64,000 nt of DNA from JBJHAX01 sp050480705 (GTDB lineage: Bacteria; Actinomycetota; Nitriliruptoria; Nitriliruptorales; Nitriliruptoraceae), in assembly GCA_050480705.1 (NCBI GenBank), contig JBJHAX010000001.1, positions 124,001 through 188,000 on the forward strand, written 5' to 3'. Position numbers and translations under genes: made by a program. The notes under the pieces were generated by a model. The model made no database searches, was not told the DNA's origin, and saw only the letters and a program-made list of their open reading frames with translations. Numbering within the stretch: the first letter of the stretch is position 1; every line of letters starts with the position of its first letter. This document shows positions 36,534-46,200 of the stretch, one piece after another.

Positions 36534-36610
36534 GCCAGCCAGCTCCGTTGCGTGCCGGCGCATCAGGCCACGGTGTCCCTGCAGGCCACGTCGATACCCT
36601 CGGCTCCCTA

Positions 36611-36636
36611 TGTGTGCCACATCTGTGTGGCGCACA
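36611..36636. promoter_or_regulatory. Inverted repeat upstream of hrcA, candidate operator
   Basis: TGTGTGCCAC (36611-36620) and GTGGCGCACA (36627-36636) are inverted with one mismatch around a six-base spacer, 22 bp before the hrcA start. It is not the HrcA target CIRCE (TTAGCACTC-N9-GAGTGCTAA). No CIRCE was seen near hrcA or dnaJ. Confidence 0.5.
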
Positions 36637-36657
36637 ATTGTCGTCGAGGAGGTGGCG

Positions 36658-37776
36658 GTGAACGGCGCCGACGACGTGCTGCGTTTGCGGGCGGAGTCGT
36701 CCCCGCTCGGGGCGCCTGCGTCCGACGATGCGGTCGTCGACGCCGAGGCGCTCGCCGAACTCGACGAACGCAAGCTCACCGTTCTTCGTGCCATCGTCAC
36801 CGAGTATGTGGCGCACGGCGAACCGGTCGGTTCGCGACGGGTCGTGGAGATGGCCGATCTCGCGGTGTCGCCTGCGACGGTGCGCAACGACATGGCTGCC
36901 CTCGAAGACCTCGGGTTCATCGCCCAGCCGCACACCTCGGCGGGGCGTGTCCCGACCGACAAGGGCTACCGCTGGTTCGTCGACGACCTTCGCGCCAATC
37001 CGGAGGCCGACGATCCGCGGCGCGAGGTCGTGCGTGATCTGCTCGGATCGTCGCACGACGTCGAGGATCTGCTCGCACGCACCTCGTCGGTGCTCAGCCA
37101 GCTGACCCGGCTGGTGTCGCTGGTCATCGCACCAGCGCTCGAGGCGTCCCGCATCCGGCTCGCCGAGCTGCTGGCCCTGGCGCCGGGGTCGGGCATGCTG
37201 CTGCTGGTCGCGGACACGGGCCGGGTCGAGAAGCGCATCGTCGAACTGCCGGTGGACCTGCCCGAATCGGCGCTCGAACGTGCCCGTGGTGTCATCACCG
37301 AGCAGCTCAACGGGCGGCAACTCGGCGACGTCCACGGCACGTTGAAGAACATCGTCGAGGATGCGCCGAGCGACCTGCGTGAGGTCTTCGCCGCGCTTGC
37401 CGACGCCACCGACACCGACCTGGCCGACGACACCGTCCACGACGTCTTCGTCGGCGGGCAGGCCTCGCTGGCCGGCGACGACGCGTTCGAACGCGACCAG
37501 CTGTCGCGCGTCCTGCAACTGCTCGAGCAGCGCGGAACGCTCGCCCGCCTGCTCGCCGAGACCGCCCAAGGCGACGAACCGACCGTTCGCATCGGCCAGG
37601 AAAACGAGGTCGAAGACCTGCGTGCAGCCTCACTCGTCGCACGTCGCTACCGGCTGGTGACCGCCGGGTCGCTGGGCGTGCTGGGGCCCACCCGGATGGA
37701 CTACGCCGGTGTCCTCGCGACCGTCCAGGCGGTCGCCGACCAGCTCCAGGAGACGCTCAGCGACCTGTCGGGATGA
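36658..37776 (+). CDS. hrcA: Heat-shock repressor HrcA
   Basis: 372-residue HrcA. N-terminal winged helix: LDERKLTVLRAIVTEYVAHGEPVGSRRVVE, SPATVRNDMAALEDLGFI and PHTSAGRVPTDKGYRWFVD, all hallmark blocks. The central and C-terminal GAF-like dimerisation regions follow, ending in LGVLGPTRMDYAGVLATVQAVAD. The GTG at 36658 has an AGGAGG site five bases upstream; the frame is open upstream to 36493. In the family it represses groE/dnaK genes through CIRCE. It forms the head of the classical hrcA-dnaJ-rsmE block. Confidence 0.96.
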   Translation: MNGADDVLRLRAESSPLGAPASDDAVVDAEALAELDERKLTVLRAIVTEYVAHGEPVGSRRVVEMADLAVSPATVRNDMAALEDLGFIAQPHTSAGRVPTDKGYRWFVDDLRANPEADDPRREVVRDLLGSSHDVEDLLARTSSVLSQLTRLVSLVIAPALEASRIRLAELLALAPGSGMLLLVADTGRVEKRIVELPVDLPESALERARGVITEQLNGRQLGDVHGTLKNIVEDAPSDLREVFAALADATDTDLADDTVHDVFVGGQASLAGDDAFERDQLSRVLQLLEQRGTLARLLAETAQGDEPTVRIGQENEVEDLRAASLVARRYRLVTAGSLGVLGPTRMDYAGVLATVQAVADQLQETLSDLSG

Positions 37777-37818
37777 GCGCTGCTCGCAACGTGTCCCGTC
37801 CAACCTCGTGGATTCACC

Positions 37819-38925
37819 GTGCCTGACGACCTCTATCAACGACTCGGCCTCGCCCGCGGCGCCAGCGCCGACGAGATCAAGCGCGCCTACCGCCGTCTCG
37901 CGCGTGAGCACCACCCGGATGCCGGCGGCGACGAGGAGGCCTTCAAGCGGCTGACCCATGCCTACGAGGTGCTCTCCGACCCGCAGCGGCGTGCGCGCTA
38001 CGACCGATTCGGCGACGACGGCACCGCCTCGTCGACCGCCGGGTCAGGTGACCCGTTCGGATTCGGCGGTATCAACGACGTCATCGACGCGTTCTTCGGT
38101 TCCGCGTTCGGCGGCGGCGGTGGTGGTGGCCAACGGCGCCGCAGCTCAGGCCGCGACGTGCTCGTCGGTGTCGACGTCGAACTCAGCGACCTTGTTGACG
38201 GAGTCCAGCGCGAGATCGACGTCGAGGTCGCGGCCGTCTGCGATGAGTGCGGCGGGTCGGGGTCGGCGGACGGTGCGGGCGCAGGCCGCTGCCGCGACTG
38301 CGGCGGCGCGGGCCAGGTCCAGCAGGTCGTGCGCACCGCGTTCGGGCAGGTCGCCACCGCGGCGCCGTGCCCGTCGTGCCGAGGCAGCGGCCGCGCCATC
38401 GACGACCCGTGCACGTCGTGCGCGGGGGAGGGCCGCCGCACACAGCGGCGCACCGTCACGATCGACGTGCCCTCCGGCGTCGAACACGGTGACAAGCTCA
38501 GAATCACCGGCGGCGGCGAGGCGGGTCGTCACGGGGCTCCCGCCGGCGATCTGTTCGTCGAGGTGCGCGTGGCGTCGCACGCGGTGTATGAACGTGACGG
38601 GCGCGACCTTCTCGCCGAGATCGTGGTGCCCGTCACCCAGGCTGCGCTCGGCGGTTCGGTGACGGTGCCCGACCTGGCGGGCGCCGACGTCGAGGTGCCC
38701 GTGCCCGCGGGCACCCAGCCGGGCGATGTCCTTGTCGTACGCAAGCACGGGCTGCCGGCGCGTGGCGGCGGGCGGCGCGGCGACCTGAAACTCGTCGTCG
38801 ACGTCGAGGTCCCCACACGGCTGGACCGCGAGCAGCGTGAGCTGCTCCAGCGCCTCGCCGAAGTCCGTGGCGACCACCTCGCATCATCGGGTTCAGGGCT
38901 GTTCGCCCGGCTGCGCCGCTCGTGA
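37819..38925 (+). CDS. dnaJ: Chaperone protein DnaJ
   Basis: 368-residue type I DnaJ with all parts: J domain (residues 1-65, HHPDAGGD with HPD), Gly/Phe-rich linker (GDPFGFGGI...GGGGGGG), and four CxxCxGxG zinc-finger repeats between about 145 and 200 (CDECGGSG, CRDCGGAG, CPSCRGSG, CTSCAGEG). The C-terminal substrate-binding domains follow. Co-chaperone of DnaK in protein folding and heat-shock control. GTG start, 42 bp after hrcA, and its stop overlaps rsmE by 4 bp. Confidence 0.97.
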   Translation: MPDDLYQRLGLARGASADEIKRAYRRLAREHHPDAGGDEEAFKRLTHAYEVLSDPQRRARYDRFGDDGTASSTAGSGDPFGFGGINDVIDAFFGSAFGGGGGGGQRRRSSGRDVLVGVDVELSDLVDGVQREIDVEVAAVCDECGGSGSADGAGAGRCRDCGGAGQVQQVVRTAFGQVATAAPCPSCRGSGRAIDDPCTSCAGEGRRTQRRTVTIDVPSGVEHGDKLRITGGGEAGRHGAPAGDLFVEVRVASHAVYERDGRDLLAEIVVPVTQAALGGSVTVPDLAGADVEVPVPAGTQPGDVLVVRKHGLPARGGGRRGDLKLVVDVEVPTRLDREQRELLQRLAEVRGDHLASSGSGLFARLRRS

Positions 38926-39695
38926 TCCCCTACGTCCTCGTCGAGTCGTCGCTCGCCGAACGACCCGCAGGGGCGGTGGTCCCGCTGCCTGCCGAGACCC
39001 GCCACCATTTGACCACCGTGCGTCGCGTCCGCGACGGCGCCGTGCTCGACCTCGCCGACGGGTTTGGACATCGCACGCGCGCCGAACTCGTCGACGGCGA
39101 CGCGCGCCTGCTCGCCACACCGACGTTCCATCCACCATCTCGGCCCCGCCTTCGTGTCCTGCAGGGCTTGCCGAAGGGACGCAAGATCGAGGACGTCGTG
39201 CAGATGCTCACCGAACTCGGGGTCGACGAACTGATGCTCGTTGCAGCCGAACGGAGCGTGGCGCGTCCCGACGAGCGCCGTGCGGCGCGCCTGCGCGAGC
39301 GCCTCGACGCGGTGGCGCGCGCGGCCGCCGGGCAGGCCAGGCGCCCGCGTCTGCCTGCGATCGACGGTCCGTTCACGCTCGACGACGCACTCGACAGCGG
39401 CTGCGCCGACGAGCCGGCCGACCACCTGCTGCTCGTCGCACAACCCGGTGCGCCGTCACTGGGTGGGCTCGACGGTTCCCGGGTGCGCAACCGCGACGCG
39501 ATCACGGTTGCCGTGGGTCCTGAAGGTGGCTGGTCGGGGTCCGAGCGTGACCGGTTGCGTGAGGCCGGGTGCCGAGAGGTCGGTCTCGGGCCGACGGTGC
39601 TGCGGACCGAACACGCGGCTGCGGCCGCGATCGCGGTCGTTGCGGCGATTGCCGGACGCTGGGACACCGACAACGACGGCGGGCACGCAGCGTGA
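38922..39695 (+). CDS. rsmE: 16S rRNA (uracil1498-N3)-methyltransferase RsmE
   Basis: 257-residue SPOUT-class methyltransferase. The N-terminal PUA-like part has HHLTTVRRVRDGAVLDLADG. The knotted SAM-binding part has LPKGRKIEDVVQMLTELGVDELMLVAAERSV, VAVGPEGGWSGSERDRL and LGPTVLRTEHAAAAAIAVVA. Methylates U1498 of 16S rRNA in assembled 30S subunits. GTG start overlapping the dnaJ stop (GTGA), the usual dnaJ-rsmE coupling. Confidence 0.95.
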   Translation: MIPYVLVESSLAERPAGAVVPLPAETRHHLTTVRRVRDGAVLDLADGFGHRTRAELVDGDARLLATPTFHPPSRPRLRVLQGLPKGRKIEDVVQMLTELGVDELMLVAAERSVARPDERRAARLRERLDAVARAAAGQARRPRLPAIDGPFTLDDALDSGCADEPADHLLLVAQPGAPSLGGLDGSRVRNRDAITVAVGPEGGWSGSERDRLREAGCREVGLGPTVLRTEHAAAAAIAVVAAIAGRWDTDNDGGHAA

Positions 39696-39720
39696 TCGCG
39701 CCGTATACAGACAGTAGCGA

Positions 39721-39742
39721 TAAACCTCGTTGGTGTGGTTTA
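39721..39742. promoter_or_regulatory. Inverted repeat in the bldD-like promoter region
   Basis: TAAACC (39721-39726) and GGTTTA (39737-39742) are perfect inverted repeats with a ten-base spacer, in an unusually AT-rich patch 30 bp before the BldD-like start. Position and symmetry fit an operator, possibly for self-regulation as known for BldD, but the sequence is not a match I can tie to the BldD box. Confidence 0.4.
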
Positions 39743-39771
39743 CTCGGCGTGGCGGGGGCCGGAGGACGACC

Positions 39772-40284
39772 GTGGAGGCGATGACCACGACCGAGCTCGA
39801 TGTCGCGCACGAGGCACCCGCAGATGCGGAGGCGAGGTACGCACGCAAGCTCGGTGCCCAGCTGCGACGGGTTCGACAGCAACAGCAACTGTCGCTTCTC
39901 GACGTAGAACGACTCAGCAAGGGACGCTTCAAAGCCAGTGTTCTCGGCGCGTACGAACGCGGCGAGCGCACGGTGTCGATGGCCCGCCTGGACCGGCTGG
40001 CCGGCTTCTACCGCGTACCCGTCACGGCACTGCTGCCCTCACCACCGCCGCTCGTCGCGGTCGAGACCGACGACCCGATCGTCGATCTGTCCGCGCTCGA
40101 GCGGCACCGCGAGGACGAACCGGTGGTGTTCCGCTACGTCAGCGCGCTCCAGTCGCGCCGTGGCGACTACAACGGACGGGTGCTCACGGTCCGCAAGGCC
40201 GACCTCGACACGCTCGCTGCGGTGCTCGACGCGGTTCCGGCGGTGCTGCGCGATCGGCTCGCCGCTGCCGGCATTCTGCGCTGA
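39772..40284 (+). CDS. bldD: BldD-like XRE regulator with c-di-GMP-binding signature
   Basis: 170-residue regulator closely following BldD. The N-terminal XRE HTH contains YARKLGAQLRRVRQQQQLSL, VLGAYERGERTVSM and LAGFYRVPVTALLP. The C-terminal domain has Arg130-Gly-Asp132, eight residues, then Arg141-x-x-Asp144, matching the RGD-X8-RxxD motif through which Streptomyces BldD binds tetrameric c-di-GMP. GTG 39772 is preferred because GGAGG sits six bases upstream; ATG 39781 is an alternative. In Streptomyces BldD represses developmental genes when c-di-GMP is high; its targets here are unknown. Placed between rsmE and phoH. Confidence 0.92.
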   Translation: MEAMTTTELDVAHEAPADAEARYARKLGAQLRRVRQQQQLSLLDVERLSKGRFKASVLGAYERGERTVSMARLDRLAGFYRVPVTALLPSPPPLVAVETDDPIVDLSALERHREDEPVVFRYVSALQSRRGDYNGRVLTVRKADLDTLAAVLDAVPAVLRDRLAAAGILR

Positions 40285-40407
40285 CAGCGCCGCCTGGCGG
40301 CGTCCGGCGACGGGTTCGTGCCCGTCGTCGACGTCGTGTGTGAGCTACCCTCGCTTGAGATTCCCGGCTTCGATCAGGAGCGCCCGCACCCCGTGGTGAG
40401 CATCCCG

Positions 40408-41427
40408 ATGTCCTCAGTGGACATCGCTACGAACGACACGACGGTTCACGTCCCCGACGACGTTGCGATGGTGTCGCTGCTGGGCGCGGGTGACGAGCTG
40501 CTGCGCCTGATCGAGCACGCCTTCCGCGCCGACGTCCACGTCCGTGGCAACGAGATCTCCGTGTCGTCGGTCGACGCAGCCGAGACCGGACGTCTCGTGC
40601 GCCTGTTCGAGGACCTCGTGTCGCTCGTCGCCCGCGGGCAGGCACTGGACCGTGCCACCGTCGAGCAGGCCATCCAGATCGTGCGCGACGATGCGCCCGA
40701 ACGTGCCTCCGAGGTGTTCTCCGACACGCTGGTGACCCACCGCGGCCGCACCATCCGCCCCAAGACGATCGGCCAGAAGCGCTACCTCGATGCGATCCGT
40801 GCCAACACGGTGACGTTCGGGATCGGACCGGCCGGCACCGGCAAGACCTACCTCGCGATGGGCGCGGCCGTCCAGGCGCTGCGGGAGCGCGACGTCAACC
40901 GCCTGGTGCTCACACGCCCCGCGGTCGAAGCCGGCGAACGCCTCGGGTTCCTCCCCGGCACGCTCCACGAGAAGATCGACCCGTACCTGAAGCCGTTGTG
41001 GGACGCGCTGCACGACATGATGGAAGCCGACGAACTGGTCGGTCACGTCGACCGCGGCACTATCGAGATCGCGCCGCTCGCCTACATGCGCGGGCGCACC
41101 CTCAACGACGCGTTCATCGTGCTCGACGAAGCGCAGAACACCACCGCCGAACAGATGAAGATGTTCCTCACCCGCATCGGGTTCAACTCCAAAGCGGTCG
41201 TGACCGGCGACACGAGCCAGGTCGACCTCCCCTCCGGCCGCACATCGGGGCTGCGGCTCGTCGGCGAGATCCTCGAGGGCATCGACGGTGTGGCGTTCGC
41301 GCGACTGGCGCCGACCGACGTGGTGCGCCACGCGATCGTGCAGCGCATCGTCGAGGCCTACGAACAATTCGACGAGCGCATCGCTGCGCAGGTCCGCGCC
41401 GGCGAGCGACCGCCTGGAGGTTCGTGA
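40408..41427 (+). CDS. PhoH-family ATPase (PhoH-like, YbeZ type)
   Basis: 339-residue P-loop NTPase of the PhoH/YbeZ group. After an N-terminal KH-like region (DVHVRGNEISVSS) come IRPKTIGQKRYLDAIRANTVTFGIGPAGTGKTYLAM (Walker A), LTRPAVEAGERLGFLPGTL, and FIVLDEAQNTTAEQMKMFLTRIG (Walker B), all typical. It pairs with YbeY in rRNA maturation and ribosome quality control in other bacteria, and ybeY follows with no gap. Start is uncertain: ATG 40408 is given; GTG 40393 and GTG 40396 are in frame, with GGAG 12-15 bases upstream. Confidence 0.95.
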   Translation: MSSVDIATNDTTVHVPDDVAMVSLLGAGDELLRLIEHAFRADVHVRGNEISVSSVDAAETGRLVRLFEDLVSLVARGQALDRATVEQAIQIVRDDAPERASEVFSDTLVTHRGRTIRPKTIGQKRYLDAIRANTVTFGIGPAGTGKTYLAMGAAVQALRERDVNRLVLTRPAVEAGERLGFLPGTLHEKIDPYLKPLWDALHDMMEADELVGHVDRGTIEIAPLAYMRGRTLNDAFIVLDEAQNTTAEQMKMFLTRIGFNSKAVVTGDTSQVDLPSGRTSGLRLVGEILEGIDGVAFARLAPTDVVRHAIVQRIVEAYEQFDERIAAQVRAGERPPGGS

Positions 41428-41874
41428 GTGGCGGTCTTCCTCGCCGACGAGCAGGAGCTCGACGTCGACGGCGAACGTCTCCTCGCCCTCGCACGGCACG
41501 TGCTCGGCGAATGCAGCGTGCCCGACGACATGGAACTGGCGCTGCTGCTCGTCGACGAAGCGACGATGGCCGAACTCAACGCCGAACACATGGGTGGCGA
41601 CGGCCCCACCGACGTGCTCGCCTTTCCCATCGACGAACCCGGCGAATCTCCACCCGGGGGACCGGCGGTGCTCGGCGATGTCGTCGTGTGCCCGGCGGTC
41701 GCCGCCCGGCAGGCCGCTCAGTCGAGCCGCAGCACTGACGACGAAGTGCGCATGCTCACCGTCCACGGCATTCTGCATCTGCTCGGTATGGATCACGACA
41801 CGCCTGACGAAGAGCGTGCGATGTTCGCGCTGACCGACGAGCTGCTCGCTTCGTTCGAGGCGACGAACCGGTGA
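41428..41874 (+). CDS. ybeY: Endoribonuclease / rRNA maturation factor YbeY
   Basis: 148-residue UPF0054 metalloprotein. The zinc site HGILHLLGMDH near residue 110 is intact, and the upstream MAELNAEHMGGDGPTDVLAFPID block is diagnostic. Needed in other bacteria for 16S rRNA 3'-end maturation and late 30S quality control. Begins immediately after the PhoH-family stop (GTG at 41428, GGAGG just upstream), so they are translated together. Confidence 0.96.
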   Translation: MAVFLADEQELDVDGERLLALARHVLGECSVPDDMELALLLVDEATMAELNAEHMGGDGPTDVLAFPIDEPGESPPGGPAVLGDVVVCPAVAARQAAQSSRSTDDEVRMLTVHGILHLLGMDHDTPDEERAMFALTDELLASFEATNR

Positions 41875-41920
41875 ACGACGACCCGCACGATCCAGCGGCG
41901 GGCGTGTCACGGAGCGCACC

Positions 41921-43222
41921 GTGACCGCACTCGCCATCGCGGCGCTCGTCGCACTCGCGCTCGCCGGCTATCTCGCCGCGCTCGAAACGGTGCTCAGCCG
42001 ACTCACCCTCGTGCGTGCGCTGCGACTCGAAGACGAAGAGCTGCCCGGCGCGCCGGCGCTGCTGTGGCTGGCCGAGCACCGCATCACCGCGCAGGGTGTC
42101 GTGCTCGTCGCATCGGTCGTGGCGCGTGTGGCGACGGCGGCGCTCGCGGTCGTCATCGGCCAGCGGGCGCTCGACGGCGTCCTCGGCATCGTCGTCGCCG
42201 TCGCGATCGCGCTGCTCGTCATCCTGCTCGTCGCAGAGGTCGTCCCGCGCACGGTCGCGCTGCGCCACCTGGAGTCGACCGCGCTCAAGCTCGCGGGGTC
42301 GTCGCGCATGCTCGTGCGCGCGCTCGCGCCGGTGGCCAATTCAGTCGTGTCGGTGGGACGCGCGCTCGTGCCTCGCCGTCACGAGGTGTCGGGCCCGTAC
42401 GCCTCCGACGACGAACTGCGCCAGCTCGGCAACGACGCCGACGAGCACGACGAGGAACTCGAACCAGACGAGCGGGCGATGATCCGCTCCATCTTCGAAC
42501 TCGCGGACACGCGTGCCCGCGAGATCATGACGCCCCGTCCCGACATGGCCGTGGTGTCCGACGAGGCCGCTCTCGACGACGTCGTCGCGATCGTCACCGA
42601 GCGTGGGTTCTCCCGACTTCCCGTGCACGACGCCGGCGACAGCGAACGGTTCGTCGGGGTGGTGTACGCAAAGGATCTGCTGGAGCGGGTCGCCAGCGGC
42701 GGCAACGGCGGCGGATGGCGCGACCTGGTGCGCGAGGCGTCCCTGGTGCCCGAATCGAAACGGGTCGACGACCTGCTGCGTGAACTGCAGGCCGCAGCCG
42801 TGCATCTGGCGCTGGTCGTCGACGAGTACGGCGCGATCGTCGGGCTGGTCACCATCGAGGACATCCTCGAGGAAATCGTCGGCGAGATCGTCGACGAGCA
42901 CGACCAGGAGGAGGCGCTCGTCGAGGTCCTCGACGACGGGGTGCTTCGCGTCGATGCGCGGCTTGGTGTGGACGACCTCAACGAACTGCTCGGGGCGACG
43001 CTGCCCGAAGAGGGCTGGGACACCGTCGGCGGCCTCGTCTACGCGACGCTCGGACGGGTCCCCGTCGACGGTGAGACGCTCGACCTCGACGGGTTCACCC
43101 TCACCGTCGAATCGGTGCAGGGCCACCGCGTCGGCAAGGTGCTGATCGTGCGCAGCACCGGGGCAGATGGTCCCAGCGATCCGGGACCAGGGTCCGCACC
43201 GGGCGACGAAGCCCGCGCGTAG
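41921..43222 (+). CDS. CNNM/HlyC-CorC family membrane protein with CBS domains
   Basis: 433-residue protein: N-terminal DUF21/CNNM region with three to four membrane helices (about 1-140), an acidic linker (GNDADEHDEELEPDERAM), two CBS domains (IMTPRPDMAVVS...GFSRLPVHD; HLALVVDEYGAIVGLVTIEDILEEIVGEIVDEHD) and a C-terminal CorC_HlyC domain (DGVLRVDARLGVDDLNELLGATLPEEGWDTVGGLVYATLGRVP). Likely takes part in magnesium or other cation efflux/homeostasis. It follows ybeY by 46 bp, the usual phoH-ybeY-corC order. GTG start. Confidence 0.93.
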   Translation: MTALAIAALVALALAGYLAALETVLSRLTLVRALRLEDEELPGAPALLWLAEHRITAQGVVLVASVVARVATAALAVVIGQRALDGVLGIVVAVAIALLVILLVAEVVPRTVALRHLESTALKLAGSSRMLVRALAPVANSVVSVGRALVPRRHEVSGPYASDDELRQLGNDADEHDEELEPDERAMIRSIFELADTRAREIMTPRPDMAVVSDEAALDDVVAIVTERGFSRLPVHDAGDSERFVGVVYAKDLLERVASGGNGGGWRDLVREASLVPESKRVDDLLRELQAAAVHLALVVDEYGAIVGLVTIEDILEEIVGEIVDEHDQEEALVEVLDDGVLRVDARLGVDDLNELLGATLPEEGWDTVGGLVYATLGRVPVDGETLDLDGFTLTVESVQGHRVGKVLIVRSTGADGPSDPGPGSAPGDEARA

Positions 43223-43287
43223 GTTCGTCCGCGAACCGAGGTGATCCCGCGCACCGGCGCGGTGAGTGCCGACGACGTGGAGCGCCG

Positions 43288-46200
43288 ATGCCAGCCCGAG
43301 AGGTCATGGACGGCAACGAAGCCGTCGCCCGAGTCGCGTACGCGCTGAGCGAAACCGTTTGCCTGTATCCGATCACGCCTGCCTCCCCGATGGGAGAGCA
43401 TGCGGATTCCTGGGCTGCCGACCGGCGCACCAACCTGTGGGAGACCGTGCCGACGGTCGTTCAGATGCAGTCGGAAGCGGGTGCGGCGGGGGCGCTGCAC
43501 GGCGCGGTCCAGGCGGGCGCGCTCGGCACGACGTTCACCGCGTCGCAGGGCCTGCTGCTGATGCTGCCCAACATGTACAAGATCGCCGGTGAACTCACCC
43601 CCGCCGTGATCCATGTCGCAGCACGCACCGTGGCCACCCATGCGTTGTCGATCTTCGGCGACCACTCCGATGTCATGGCCGCGCGCCCCACCGGCTGGAC
43701 GATGCTCTCGTCCGGCTCGCCCCAGGAGGCCCACGACCTCGCCGCCGTCGCCCACGGCGCCACGCTCGCGACCCGCGTGCCGGTCCTGCACTTCATGGAC
43801 GGTTTCCGCACCTCGCACGAGGTGACCGAGGTGACGCTGCTCGACGACGGCGACCTTGACGCGCTGATCGACGCCGACGACGTGCTCGCACACCGGCTGC
43901 GCCGTCTCGACCCCGACCGTCCGGTGCTGCGCGGATCGGCGCAGAACCCCGACGTGTTCTTCCAGGCGCGCGAAGCCGCCAACCGTTTCCACGACGCGGT
44001 GGCCGACGTCGTGCAGGCACGCATGGATCTGCTCGCTGAGCGCACCGGACGCCACTACCGGCTCGTGGAGTACCACGGCGCGGACGACGCCGAACGGGTC
44101 GTGGTCGTCATGGGGTCGGCCGCGGGAACGCTGCGCGAAGTCGTCGACCATCTGGTGGGACAAGGAGAGAAGGTCGGGCTCGTCACGGTGCGGCTGTTCC
44201 GCCCGTTCGCGGTCGACGCCTTCCTCGACGCGCTGCCCGACACCGTGCGCCGGATCGCCGTGCTCGACCGCACGAAGGAGCCGGGTGCGGTCGGCGAGCC
44301 GCTGCTCACCGACGTCGTGACCGTGCTCGCCGAAGCGGTCACGACCGGCCGCCGCGACAACCTGGCCGACGTCATCGGCGGGCGCTACGGGCTGTCAAGC
44401 AAGGAGTTCACACCGGCGATGGCCAGCCGGGTGTTCGCCGAGCTCGCAGCATCCACACCGAAGCGGCGTTTCACCGTCGGCATCGTCGACGACGTCACCC
44501 ACCTGTCGCTCGACGTCGACACGTCGGCGGGCGTTCCCCGCCCGCAGGGTGAACTCCAGGTGATCCTGCACGGGCTCGGCTCGGACGGCACCGTCGGTTC
44601 GTCGAAGAACACCGCGAAGATCGTCGCCGGCCACACCGACCTGCACGTGCAGGGCATGTTCGTCTACGACTCGAAGAAGTCCGGTGCGGTCACCGAATCG
44701 CATCTGCGGTTCGCGCCCGCACCGATCACGTCCACCTACCTGGTCGAAGACGCCGACGTGGTCGGTGTGCACCAGTTCGGGCTGTTCGAACGGCTCGACG
44801 TGCTCGCACGCCTGCGCGACGGCGGCACCGTGCTCGTCAACGCCCCTGGCGGCGCCGAGGGGTTGTGGGAACGGCTTCCCGGCCACGTCCAGCGCCAGCT
44901 CATCGACCGCCGCGCCAGGCTGCTCGCGGTCGATGCGTATGCGATCGCGCGCGAGGCGGGCATCCCGGGGCGGATCAACACCGTCATGCAGGTGCTGCTG
45001 TTCGCCGCGAGCGACCTGCTCGACCTCGACGTGGCGATCGGTGCGATCGCGGACTCCATCCGCGCCACCTACGCCGAGCTCGGGGAGGGGATCGTCGCCC
45101 GCAACCTCGCCGCCGTCGAGCAGGCACGCGACGCGTACGCCGAGGTGGCCCTGGGTGCGAGCGCCAGTGGGCCGGCAAGGCGCCCCGATCCGATCGAGCG
45201 CGCACTCGGGCTGCGTCCGGTCGCTGCCGATGACGTCGACGACCTCGTCCAGCGCGTCACGTCCCGCATGCTGGCCGGTGAGGGCGATCTGCTGCCCGTG
45301 TCGGCACTGCCCGTCGACGGCACCTTCCCGACCGGCACCGCGCGCTTCGAGAAGCGTTCACTCGCCGAGGAGCTGCCCAGCTGGGATCCCGACCTGTGCA
45401 TCGACTGCGGCAAGTGCGCGATCGTGTGTCCGCACGCCGCCATCCAGATCAAGGTGTTCGAACCCGGCGAGCTCGACGGCGCGCCCGAGACGTTCTTGTC
45501 GAAGACGTTCAAAGACCGTGACCTGACCGACCATCTGCTGACCGTGCAGGTCGCCCCGGACGACTGCACCGGCTGCGGGGTCTGCGTCGAGACCTGCCCG
45601 GCGGTCAGCCGCACCGATACCGGCCACAAAGCGATCGACATGGTGCCGGCTGCCGACACCCGCGAGGTCGAACGCGAACGTTGGCGGGCGTTCGAATCGA
45701 TCCCCTACCCCGACCGCACCACGGTGCGCCACGACACCGTCAAGCACTCCCAGACGCTGCAGCCGCTGTTCGAAGCGTCGGGGGCGTGTGCAGGATGCGG
45801 CGAGACGCCCTACCTCAAACTGCTCACCCAGCTGTTCGGCGACCGCACGGTCGTCGCCAACGCCACCGGCTGCTCGTCGATCTACGGCGGCAACCTTCCC
45901 ACGACGCCCTGGGGCACCGACGCGCACGGGCGCGGACCCGCATGGTCCAACTCGCTCTTCGAGGACAACGCCGAGTTCGGGCTGGGGATCCGCATCGGAC
46001 TCGACAACCAGCACGAGCACGCCGTGATGCTGCTCGGCCGGCTCGCCGGCACGCTCGGCGACGATCTCGTCGCCGAACTCATCGGCGCCGAACAGCACGA
46101 CGAGGCCGGCATCGCCGCGCAGCGTCGGCGTGTCGAGGAGTTGACCCGGCGGCTCGACGCCATCCGCGCCGAGGGCGACGCTACGGAAGCAGCACTCGCC

